Notes: generated by a model from the sequence alone, not told the origin. Positions 1 to 6,100 are shown, counted from the first letter of the stretch. The stretch: 6,100 bases of DNA from Acidobacteriota bacterium (GCA_013140935.1 JABFSD010000593.1:1-6100), one strand, 5' to 3'. Program-made: numbers and translations.

Positions 1-206
1 GCATTAGTTTCTACACAAGTCGGAGTGGTTTAGCTCCAGCGGAGCGGAATGTTTATAGAAACCCGATGGATAAAGCTCTTTAGCTCCAGCGGAGCGGCAT
101 CTGCGCGCGCCACCTGCCGCTCCGCTGGAGCTAGAAGAACCGCGCTCCCAACCCTATAAACATTGCGCTCCTCTGGAGCGGGGGAAACCTGTGTAGAAAC
201 TAATGC
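1..206. repeat. Composite palindromic intergenic element with 17-bp terminal inverted repeats
   Basis: The first 206 bases form a large imperfect palindrome. The outer arms are perfect: GCATTAGTTTCTACACA at 1-17 and its reverse complement at 190-206. Further in, AATGTTTATAG (48-58) pairs with CTATAAACATT (154-164), and TAGCTCCAGCGGAGCGGCA (81-99) pairs with 115-133. Four copies of a small dyad, GCTCC-N3-GGAGC, lie at 33-45, 83-95, 119-131 and 167-179, the last with TCT in its loop; the first two are direct copies 50 bp apart and the last two are inverted. No plausible gene lies inside. The layout resembles a MITE or a BIME-like array of REP-type palindromes. The window starts exactly at the left arm, so target-site duplications cannot be examined and the true left end may lie outside. 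No transposase is present, so any mobility would be in trans. Confidence 0.85.
81..133. repeat. Core 19-bp-stem hairpin of the palindromic element
   Basis: A perfect 19-bp inverted repeat (81-99 with 115-133) surrounds a 15-base loop that contains alternating GCGCGCGC. Each arm is itself a small palindrome (GCTCC-N3-GGAGC). A transcript or single strand could therefore fold either as one long cruciform-like stem or as two separate short hairpins. No T-tract follows on either side (CTAGAAG to the right; the left flank read on the opposite strand is AAAGAGC), so it does not look like an intrinsic terminator. Confidence 0.8.
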
Positions 207-220
207 ATAGTGTGCCTGCG

Positions 221-247
221 GTAGCGTAACTCATCGAGTTATGCTGC
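221..247. repeat. 12-bp-stem hairpin downstream of the palindromic element
   Basis: GTAGCGTAACTC (221-232) pairs with GAGTTATGCTGC (236-247) across a 3-base ATC loop, with ten Watson-Crick and two G-T pairs. It lies just outside the 206-bp palindrome and has a different sequence. No T-run follows, so a terminator role for an upstream gene is weakly supported. It could be an operator-like dyad or a structured leader if transcription of the downstream gene starts upstream of it. Confidence 0.6.
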
Positions 248-300
248 AGCTTTAACCGGAAGTGTACCTAACCAACGCGACGCTGACGTATTTCGAGCAG

Positions 301-345
301 GTAACAACGACTAACTTAAAAATAATCCTACTTTATTTTTGAGCT
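301..345 (+). promoter_or_regulatory. AT-rich dyad and probable promoter/leader region before the DUF1800 gene
   Basis: This is the only strongly AT-rich stretch upstream of the first gene. AAAAATAA (318-325) and TTATTTTT (333-340) form an 8-bp inverted repeat with a 7-base loop, extendable to about 11 pairs (315-343, one G-T). AATAAT at 321-326 could be a -10-like element, but no matching -35 hexamer with good spacing is visible. The dyad could be an operator, a promoter melting region or a weak terminator-like structure. Its role as promoter is inferred from position and composition only. Confidence 0.35.
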
Positions 346-380
346 ACTTGAAGTGTGCCTGCCGGACAGGTGCAAGAGTT

Positions 381-3300
381 ATGCGGCACAATAGATTGGC
401 TAGCTGGGGAAACTGGGGCGGCGCGTTATTGCTCGTCCTCCTCGCCAACGTCACATTCGCACAGGCGCAAACAACGGTGGCGGCGGTTTCAGCGGCGAGT
501 TATGACAGCAACGGTTGCGCGCCCGATTCCATCGCGGCGGCCTTCGGCACACAAATGACTGCGCAAACTGCGATAGCTTCAACGGTGCCATTGCCGACGA
601 CGTTGGGGAACACGAAGCTGATCGTCCGCGACAGCGCCAACATAGAGCGCGAGGCGCAGCTATTTTTCGTCTCGCCAACCCAAATCAATTTTTTAATTCC
701 GAAAGATACGGCAGCCGGCAGCGCAACGTTGAGCGTGCGTGAAGGCACGACGGTGAAAGCCACGGGCACGCTGAAAATCGCCAGCGTAGCGCCGGGCGTA
801 TTCACCCTGAACGCCAGCGGGCAGGGCTTGGCCGCCGCCGTGTATCTGCGCGTCAAAGCCAACAGCGCGCAAAGTTATGAGTCGGTAGGCCGCTTCGACA
901 CGACGGCGGGGAAATTTATGCCGGTGTTGGTGAATCTGGGGCCGGAGGGCGAAGCGGTCTACCTTATTTTGTATGGCACCGGCTTGCGCAATCGCACGGC
1001 TGTGCCTACCGCCAAAATCAATAACGTCGCGGCTGACGTCGCCGCCGCCGGAGCCTTGCCCGGTTTCTCAGGGCTGGATCAGATCAACATTCGCATTCCG
1101 CGCACGCTGCCCGGCTGCGGCACGATGCAAGTCGCATTAACCGTGGACGGCAAGAACGCCAACGTGGTCGAGATTGGCGTGCAGGCTTTGGCCGCCACGA
1201 TGCCTGCGGGGTTGGCGGCGGCGGGCGGTGCAGGCGAAGTCGCTCTCACGTGGTCGCCGGTGGCGGGCGTGACTCGTTATAAGTTGCAACGCGCCACGAG
1301 CAGCAACGGCACTTATGCGATGGTGGCAACGCCGACCATCGCAAGCTTTATTGATGCGGGGTTGACCAACGGCACGACGTATTTCTATAAAGTCAGCGCC
1401 GATTACTGTGGCATGGAATCAACTGCTACAGCGGCAGTATCCGCTACGCCGCGCAGCAACGTAGACCCGACGCTGTTCGTCGCTTCGCTCACGCCGGAAG
1501 GACAAGCACAATCAGGCGGATCGGGCGTTTCGACGTTGTTGTTAAGCGCCGATGAGAAAACCGCGAAGCTCAAATTCAATTTCTCGAACCTGACGACCGC
1601 GAAAATGGCCGCGCACATACACGGCCCGGCTGATCCGGGCAAGAGCGGACAGATACTTTTCGATCTGGATGATTCACCGCAGGAAACCGACGGCTCGTTT
1701 AATTGGGCGTTCACCGACGTCGGCGTAGTGACGACGCCGCAAATCATCGCGGCGCTCAAGACAGGCCGCCTTTACGTCAACATTCATTCATCGCGCTTTC
1801 CCAGCGGAGAGATTCGCGGGCATTTCCGGTTGGCGAACGGTTCGCAAACTTTCACGCCACCGCCACCGCCGCCGCCGTTGCCGACGGGCACGCCCAGCGC
1901 GCGCGACGCAGCGCGTTTTTTGACGCAGGCTACGTTCGGTCCGACACCGGCTGAAATGGCGCGCGTACAGCAAATCGGTTACGACGCATGGTTGACTGAG
2001 CAATTCGCCAAACCGGTGACGATGCACTCGACTTATCTCGACGTGCGCAAAACGGCGGGCGATACGCTAAACATAGATCACTCGATGGAAGCGTTCTGGC
2101 AGCACGCCATCGCGGGCAACGATCAGTTGCGCGCGCGCGTGATGTTCGCGTTGAGCCAGATTTTCGTCGTGTCTTGTGATAGCGGCGCGTTGGAAAACGA
2201 AGCGATGGGAATCTCGCATTACGCAGACATTCTCAGCCTCAATGCCTTCGGCGATTTTCGGCAGATGCTCGGCCAGATCACGCTGCATCCTTCGATGGGC
2301 GTATATCTAGACATGCTCAAAAACGACAAGGGCGATCCCTCCACCGGTCGTGAGCCGAATGAAAATTTCGCGCGCGAAATTTTGCAGCTTTTCACCGTCG
2401 GGCTTTATCAACTCAATCCTGACGGTACGTTAAAGCTCAACGCCGACGGCTTGCCGATTGAGACTTACAATCAAGAGACGATTGAAAACCTCGCGCGCGT
2501 ATTCACCGGGTGGAATTTCGCCAACAGCCGCGACACCACCAAGCCCTGGCAATGGACGTGGCCGCCCGTGCGGCACTTCCGCTTGCTGATGCAAGCCTGG
2601 CCCGAACATCACGACACGGGCGAAAAAGTATTGCTCAACGGCTTTCGCGTGCCTGCCAGCCAAACGCCTGAAAAGGATTTGAAAGACGCGCTCGATCACA
2701 TCGCCAATCATCCCAACGTAGCGCCCTTCATCGCGCGCCAGTTGATTCAACGACTGGTGACGAGCAATCCGAGTCCAGCTTACGTTTATCGCGTCGCTGC
2801 TAAATTCAACAACAACGGCAGCGGCGTGCGCGGCGATTTGAAGGCGGTCGTGCGCGCCATCCTGCTCGATTACGAAGCGCGCAGCCTCAACGTCATCAAC
2901 GATCAGGGTTACGGCAAACAGCGCGAACCGGTGATTCGTTTCGCGCATCTATTCCGCGCCTTCAACATTCGCAACGCCGACGGACGCTATCGCATTCACC
3001 ATCTCGAAAGTCCGCTGTGGGGCTTGGGACAAAACCCGTTGCGCGCGCCGACGGTGTTCAATTTCTTCGAGCCGACGTTCGCGCAACCCGGTGCCATCAC
3101 GGAAGCAGGATTGGTTGCGCCTGAATTCAAAATCACGACCGAGACTTCGATCATCGGCAGTTCCAACACGATGCGCGGCTTGGCATTTAATGGATACAAC
3201 GGCGGCAGCATGACGACGACCTATGCCGAATACACGCCACTGTCAGCGAATCCCGCACAACTAGTAGACCGTCTGAATCTCACGCTGACCAACAACGCGA

Positions 3301-3437
3301 TGTCAGACGAATTGCGCGCGCGCCTTCTCACGGCGATCAATTCGATTCCGACAAGTCGCAGCACCTGGCAAGTAGACCGCGTCAAAAACGCCATCTGGCT
3401 GATTTCGCTTTCACCGGAGTTCGTCATTCAAAAGTAG
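381..3437 (+). CDS. Secreted multidomain DUF1800 protein (TIGR03437-like, FN3, CHRD, DUF1800)
   Basis: A 1018-residue protein when read from ATG 381. Residues 1 to about 29 are a Sec signal peptide (basic start, hydrophobic ALLLVLLANVTFA, cleavage near AQA|Q). Residues ~31-270 match the Solibacter-type TIGR03437 domain (PLPTTLG, LFFVSPTQINFLIP, VAPGVFTLNASGQG, LYGTGL). Residues ~273-357 are a fibronectin type III domain (LTWSPVAGVTRYKLQR, NGTTYFYKVSA). Residues ~363-484 are a CHRD domain (AAHIHGPA, LYVNIHSSRFPSGEIRGHF). A linker with seven consecutive prolines (493-499) leads to DUF1800 at ~505-1018 (AARFLTQATFGPT, NENFAREILQLFTVG, VFTGWNF, GQNPLRAPTVFNFFEP). The frame stays open back to a TTG at 339, but ATG 381 places the signal peptide correctly and the TTG overlaps an AT-rich dyad; the ribosome site (GGACAGG, 364-370) is weak. 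DUF1800 has no established activity; export and the adhesive role of the front domains are inferred. The next gene, DUF1501, is probably co-transcribed. Confidence 0.93.
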   Translation: MRHNRLASWGNWGGALLLVLLANVTFAQAQTTVAAVSAASYDSNGCAPDSIAAAFGTQMTAQTAIASTVPLPTTLGNTKLIVRDSANIEREAQLFFVSPTQINFLIPKDTAAGSATLSVREGTTVKATGTLKIASVAPGVFTLNASGQGLAAAVYLRVKANSAQSYESVGRFDTTAGKFMPVLVNLGPEGEAVYLILYGTGLRNRTAVPTAKINNVAADVAAAGALPGFSGLDQINIRIPRTLPGCGTMQVALTVDGKNANVVEIGVQALAATMPAGLAAAGGAGEVALTWSPVAGVTRYKLQRATSSNGTYAMVATPTIASFIDAGLTNGTTYFYKVSADYCGMESTATAAVSATPRSNVDPTLFVASLTPEGQAQSGGSGVSTLLLSADEKTAKLKFNFSNLTTAKMAAHIHGPADPGKSGQILFDLDDSPQETDGSFNWAFTDVGVVTTPQIIAALKTGRLYVNIHSSRFPSGEIRGHFRLANGSQTFTPPPPPPPLPTGTPSARDAARFLTQATFGPTPAEMARVQQIGYDAWLTEQFAKPVTMHSTYLDVRKTAGDTLNIDHSMEAFWQHAIAGNDQLRARVMFALSQIFVVSCDSGALENEAMGISHYADILSLNAFGDFRQMLGQITLHPSMGVYLDMLKNDKGDPSTGREPNENFAREILQLFTVGLYQLNPDGTLKLNADGLPIETYNQETIENLARVFTGWNFANSRDTTKPWQWTWPPVRHFRLLMQAWPEHHDTGEKVLLNGFRVPASQTPEKDLKDALDHIANHPNVAPFIARQLIQRLVTSNPSPAYVYRVAAKFNNNGSGVRGDLKAVVRAILLDYEARSLNVINDQGYGKQREPVIRFAHLFRAFNIRNADGRYRIHHLESPLWGLGQNPLRAPTVFNFFEPTFAQPGAITEAGLVAPEFKITTETSIIGSSNTMRGLAFNGYNGGSMTTTYAEYTPLSANPAQLVDRLNLTLTNNAMSDELRARLLTAINSIPTSRSTWQVDRVKNAIWLISLSPEFVIQK

Positions 3438-3447
3438 GGCAGAAGTA

Positions 3448-3499
3448 GCGCAGGCTTCAGCCTGCGAGACGTTGCGCGGACTTTAGTCTGCGCAACGTC
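3448..3499. repeat. Two tandem intercistronic hairpins of one repeat family
   Basis: The 80-base gap between the DUF1800 and DUF1501 genes carries two 19-base copies of GCGCRGRCTTYAGYCTGCG at 3448-3466 and 3474-3492, 26 bases apart. Copy 1 folds with a 7-bp stem (3449-3455 with 3460-3466). Copy 2 is embedded in a longer stem, GACGTTGCGC (3468-3477) pairing with 3490-3499 and continuing inward. The copies differ at four sites; the stem differences keep pairing (G-C replaced by A-T, A-T replaced by G-T) and one difference lies in the loop. No T-tract follows, so this is not a classical terminator. It may be a dispersed intergenic palindrome of the host genome, or an element that stabilises or processes the bicistronic mRNA. 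Confidence 0.75.
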
Positions 3500-3517
3500 A
3501 TTACCGGGAAGATCACT

Positions 3518-4897
3518 ATGAATTCATCACGCAGAAACTTTCTTCGACATTCGAGCTGCGCCGCGTTGAGCGTAGCCAGCGCTTCCGCCGCCTATTTCGA
3601 TCTAATGAAAACCGCCGCCCTCGCCGCACCCGCACAGGCTGGCGATTACAAAGCGTTGGTGTGCGTATTCCTTTACGGCGGCAACGATTCGCACAACATG
3701 CTCGTACCGCGTACGACGGCGGATTACATCCTTTACAACCGCACGCGCGGCTCGCTGTCGGTGCCGCAGGCGCAATTGCGCGCCTTGAATTTCAAAGACA
3801 GCGCGCAGCGCGAATTCGGCTTGCATCCGAGCATGCCCGAATTGCAAACGCTGTTTAACACCCCAAAGAAACTCGCCCTCGTCGCCAACGTAGGGCCGCT
3901 GCTTCGTCCATTGAACCGCACCGAATATCGCGCCAAATCAAAGCCGTTGCCGCCGCAATTGTTTTCGCATTCCGATCAGCAGGTGCATTGGCAAACGTCA
4001 TGGCCCGATCAACAAATCACGCGCAGCGGTTGGGGCGGACGCATCGCCGACGCGATTCATTCGCTCAACACCAACAGTCAGGTTTCGATGAATCTATCGT
4101 TCGCGGGCAGCAATACGTTTCAGGTCGGCAATGACGTGACGCCTTATGAGATGTCGTCAGACGGCCCGCTCAAACTCAGCGGCTTTGACGCGAACCCGCA
4201 AACGACCAGCGTCATTTCGCAGGCGATTCGCAACGGGATGTATACGCCGCAACCGCGCACGAATCTGTTGGAAGAAGCCTGGAACGGAACCTTCCGCAAC
4301 TCGCTCGATGCGGGCGCAGCGTTTCGCGCGGCGCTGGATGCGGCTACGGCACTGACGACTGTGTTTCCGACCAATAACAATCTCGCCAAACAATTAAACA
4401 TGGTGGCAAAAGTCATCGCCGCGCGAAACACGTTGAACGTGCGCCGTCAGATTTTCTTCGTGACATTGGACGGCTTCGACACGCACGGTGATCAGTTGGC
4501 GGGGCATCCAACCTTGTTGCAACGACTGAGTCAGGCGTTGAATGCGTTTTATGCGGCGACGGTCGAGATGGGCGTACAAAATCAGGTGACGACCTTCACG
4601 GCTTCCGACTTTGGCCGCGCGCTCAAACCCAACGCGGGCGGAACCGATCACGGTTGGGGCGCACATCATTTCGTCTTGGGTGGCGCAGTAGACGGCGGAA
4701 AAATTTTCGGCACCTTCCCCAACCTCACACTGGAAAACGAAACCGATGCAGGCAATGGACGGCTGATTCCTACGACGGCGGTGGATCAATACGCCGCGAC
4801 GCTGGCGACGTGGTTCGGCGTGAGTGCGACTGATCTAACGACAGTCGTGCCGAACATCGGCAATTTCGCTGCGAGCAATTTGGGCTTCGTCGCATAA
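3518..4897 (+). CDS. Tat-exported DUF1501 protein
   Basis: A 459-residue protein of the DUF1501 family (PF07394), distantly related to the alkaline phosphatase/sulfatase fold. The N-terminus has a twin-arginine motif, SRRNFLR (R5-R6), a hydrophobic alanine/serine-rich stretch and a probable cleavage near APAQA|G (residue 41), so export of the folded protein by Tat is likely. Family motifs run in order: VFLYGGNDSHNMLVP (50-64), LALVANVGPL (119-128), LFSHSDQQVHWQT (148-160), GWGGRIADA (171-179), FFVTLDGFDTHGDQ (313-326), TASDFGRAL (361-369), GGTDHGWGAHHFVLGGAV (374-391) and DQYAATLATWFGV (423-435). The Asp and His residues in these blocks are where metal-binding or catalytic residues would be expected, but no reaction is assigned. 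The length is normal and the gene is intact. GGGAAG at 3506-3511, six bases before ATG 3518, supports the start. It follows the DUF1800 gene by 80 bases, the usual neighbour arrangement. Confidence 0.93.
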   Translation: MNSSRRNFLRHSSCAALSVASASAAYFDLMKTAALAAPAQAGDYKALVCVFLYGGNDSHNMLVPRTTADYILYNRTRGSLSVPQAQLRALNFKDSAQREFGLHPSMPELQTLFNTPKKLALVANVGPLLRPLNRTEYRAKSKPLPPQLFSHSDQQVHWQTSWPDQQITRSGWGGRIADAIHSLNTNSQVSMNLSFAGSNTFQVGNDVTPYEMSSDGPLKLSGFDANPQTTSVISQAIRNGMYTPQPRTNLLEEAWNGTFRNSLDAGAAFRAALDAATALTTVFPTNNNLAKQLNMVAKVIAARNTLNVRRQIFFVTLDGFDTHGDQLAGHPTLLQRLSQALNAFYAATVEMGVQNQVTTFTASDFGRALKPNAGGTDHGWGAHHFVLGGAVDGGKIFGTFPNLTLENETDAGNGRLIPTTAVDQYAATLATWFGVSATDLTTVVPNIGNFAASNLGFVA

Positions 4898-4904
4898 AAA
4901 CTTA

Positions 4905-5016
4905 TGGCGAATCGAATAAGTCTCCGGCGGTCTCTGTTGTCAATGGGGGAGCTTTTTCGGCAGCGGCTGTCGGGGGCTTTTTCGATTCGCCAATTTTGTT
5001 TCTGCTTTTTGTTTTT
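4905..5016 (+). terminator. Long-stem intrinsic terminator after the DUF1501 gene
   Basis: Bases 4905-4932 pair with 4965-4992 over 28 positions: 22 Watson-Crick pairs, 5 G-T pairs and a single T-T mismatch (4917/4980), around a 32-base loop. The outer 12 bp (TGGCGAATCGAA with its complement) are perfect. A T-rich tract with TTTT, TTT, TTTTT and TTTTT runs follows at 4994-5016. It starts eight bases after the DUF1501 stop codon, so it probably ends the two-gene transcript. The stem is much longer than most intrinsic terminators, and the loop holds a near repeat of its 3' arm: GGGGGAGCTTTTTCG at 4945-4959 against GGGGGCTTTTTCG at 4972-4984. That allows an alternative shorter hairpin ending in TTTTT. 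Confidence 0.7.
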
Positions 5017-5094
5017 GCTGGCCTTCCCTTTGCCCAGCCCACTGATTAGCATGCGCACCGCAATCACAACCGCCGCATCTTTTCCGCAACTATC

Positions 5095-5100
5095 AGGAGG
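5095..5100 (+). promoter_or_regulatory. Perfect Shine-Dalgarno AGGAGG fixing the start of the TPR gene
   Basis: AGGAGG sits six bases upstream of ATG 5107, ideal spacing. It decides the start of the partial gene that follows, whose reading frame is open to the window end. The 78 bases between the terminator's T-rich tract and this site show no convincing -35/-10 pair, although a promoter for this gene is expected there. Confidence 0.9.
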
Positions 5101-5106
5101 CTCTCG

Positions 5107-6100
5107 ATGTTCACTACCAAATCGCTTTTGGCATTCGGCTTCTCTTCATTCATCACTGTCACAGCCTTCGCGCAAACGCCGCCGCCCGACAACACCAAAG
5201 TCTGTCACGTCGTTGACGCCACCAAAGCGTCTTCGCGTCCCGCGACATTGATGGAAGGTTACGGCCAAGCGCACATGACCGTGACCACCAAATCGCCAGA
5301 GGCGCAGGCGTTTTTCGATCAAGGGCTGGCCTTGTTGCATTCGTTCTGGTTTTACGAAGCAGATCGTTCGTTCGAACGCGCAGCGCAACTCGACCCCGAA
5401 TGCGCGATGGCGCAATGGGGCATTGCGATGGCGGCGATCAACGAAACCCGCCGCGACGCCGCCATCAAACGCGGCAAGGAACTCGCGCCTAAAGTCAGTG
5501 AAAGAGAACAGCTTTATCTCGCGGCAGTCGAGGGCCGTTACAAGGGCGAAAAGTCGGTCGTACAAAACAACGCCTTTCTCGGAGCGACTGATGATTACCT
5601 GAAAAATTTGCGCAAGCTGGTCGTGCTTTATCCCGATGATCTCGAAGCCAAATTGTTTTTCGCATTGGCGCTGATGAACGGTTACGAACGCGACGGCACG
5701 CCGCGCGCGGGCACGGCAGAATGCCTCGCGCTCTTGCAACTCGTCGTGCTGAGACAACCGCAACATCTGGCGGCGCACCATTACCTGATTCACGCGACCG
5801 AATCGGGCAAGCGTCCGCAAGACGGCGAAGCGGCGGCGGATCTTTACGGCACGCTCGCACCGCGCGTCGGCCACGCCGTACATATGCCCGGCCACACTTA
5901 CGTCCACCTCAATCGCTGGCAGGACGCGGCGACGGCGTTTGAAAATTCGGCTGCCGTTGATCGCGCTTACCTGCGCGATAACAAAGAAGAATCAGATCAC
6001 GCCGCCGGGCCTTACGGCCACAACGTACACTTCCTGACGATGGTCTATAACTATCAAGGCCGTTACCGCGACAGCCTGCGCGCCTCACAAGAGTTGCTCG
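5107..6100 (+). CDS. Secreted TPR-family protein, 3' end beyond the window
   Basis: An open frame from ATG 5107 to the window edge gives 331 residues without a stop. Residues 1-22 look like a Sec signal peptide (MFTTKSLLAF start, hydrophobic middle, cleavage near AFA|QT). A TPR-like unit lies at ~66-99 (AQAFFDQGLALLHSFWFYEA, then SFERAAQLDPECAMAQWG). Further helical repeats follow, including YPDDLEAKLFFALAL (175-189), the block HMPGHTYVHLNRWQDAATAFENS (259-281, broken here as HMPGHTYVHLNR plus WQDAATAFENS) and YNYQGRYRDSLRAS (314-327). The combination of an FDQGLALLHSFWFYEA-like start and an H-M-P-x-H-x-Y block recalls a family of large exported TPR proteins common in environmental bacteria, usually without an assigned function. 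TPR proteins generally mediate protein-protein contacts; nothing here identifies a partner. Histidines cluster at 224-308. The strong terminator upstream suggests its own transcription unit. Confidence 0.88.
   Translation, partial: MFTTKSLLAFGFSSFITVTAFAQTPPPDNTKVCHVVDATKASSRPATLMEGYGQAHMTVTTKSPEAQAFFDQGLALLHSFWFYEADRSFERAAQLDPECAMAQWGIAMAAINETRRDAAIKRGKELAPKVSEREQLYLAAVEGRYKGEKSVVQNNAFLGATDDYLKNLRKLVVLYPDDLEAKLFFALALMNGYERDGTPRAGTAECLALLQLVVLRQPQHLAAHHYLIHATESGKRPQDGEAAADLYGTLAPRVGHAVHMPGHTYVHLNRWQDAATAFENSAAVDRAYLRDNKEESDHAAGPYGHNVHFLTMVYNYQGRYRDSLRASQELL

Noticed and set aside
29..179. Possible CRISPR array from four repeated GCTCC/GGAGC units
   Set aside because: The units occur in both orientations, are short palindromes with unequal spacing and lie within one large inverted repeat, unlike direct CRISPR repeats with unique spacers.
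339..380. TTG start extending the DUF1800 protein by 14 residues
   Set aside because: It overlaps an AT-rich dyad, lacks a ribosome site, and would displace a normal signal peptide that begins at ATG 381.
1857..1877. CCR-type triplet run as a possible microsatellite or frameshift site
   Set aside because: It encodes seven in-frame prolines in an interdomain linker, and the frame continues intact into DUF1800, so it is ordinary linker sequence.
2430..2948. A 172-residue antisense open frame inside the DUF1800 domain
   Set aside because: It is opposite conserved DUF1800 motifs, shows no domain, and is explained by codon bias of the sense gene.
4904..5251. A 115-residue forward open frame starting just after the DUF1501 gene, with a hydrophobic FCFCFLFLLAF stretch
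   Set aside because: It runs through the terminator hairpin and T-rich tract, which creates the Phe/Leu run, has no Shine-Dalgarno, and overlaps the TPR gene in another frame.
5146..5907. A 253-residue antisense open frame opposite the TPR gene
   Set aside because: It lies entirely within the well-supported TPR gene, has no recognisable domain or ribosome site, and its Arg/Val-rich composition is typical of the complement of GC-rich coding sequence.

Overview
The window looks like chromosomal DNA of an acidobacterium (phylum Acidobacteriota, possibly a Blastocatellia-type lineage). The main reason is the N-terminal half of the first protein, which closely resembles the 'Solibacter C-terminal' extracellular domain (TIGR03437), a family expanded in Acidobacteriota. 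The paired DUF1800 and DUF1501 genes, the moderately GC-rich coding sequence and the intergenic palindromic repeats fit this. The class-level placement is a guess.

Layout: (1) Positions 1-380 hold no convincing gene. They contain a 206-bp composite palindrome with 17-bp perfect terminal inverted repeats and four GCTCC-N3-GGAGC hairpins, then a separate 12-bp-stem hairpin (221-247), then an AT-rich dyad (315-343) in the probable promoter/leader. (2) 381-3437 (+) encodes a Sec-exported multidomain protein: signal peptide, TIGR03437-like domain, fibronectin type III, CHRD, polyproline linker, DUF1800. (3) 3438-3517 is a short intercistronic gap filled by two tandem related hairpins whose stem differences keep pairing. 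(4) 3518-4897 (+) encodes a DUF1501 protein with a twin-arginine signal. (5) 4905-4992 is a very long hairpin followed by a T-rich tract, the probable terminator of the two-gene operon. (6) 5107 to the window end (+) is the start of a secreted TPR-family protein, introduced by a perfect AGGAGG and running off the edge.

How the genes work together: DUF1800 and DUF1501 genes commonly occur side by side and are probably functional partners outside the cytoplasm. Here one uses a Sec-type and the other a Tat-type signal. Their biochemical role is, to my knowledge, not established. The DUF1501 family has an alkaline-phosphatase/sulfatase-like fold, and the extra beta domains on the DUF1800 protein suggest surface attachment or binding. 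The TPR gene appears to be a separate transcription unit. No mobile-element transposase, CRISPR array, tRNA or rRNA was seen.
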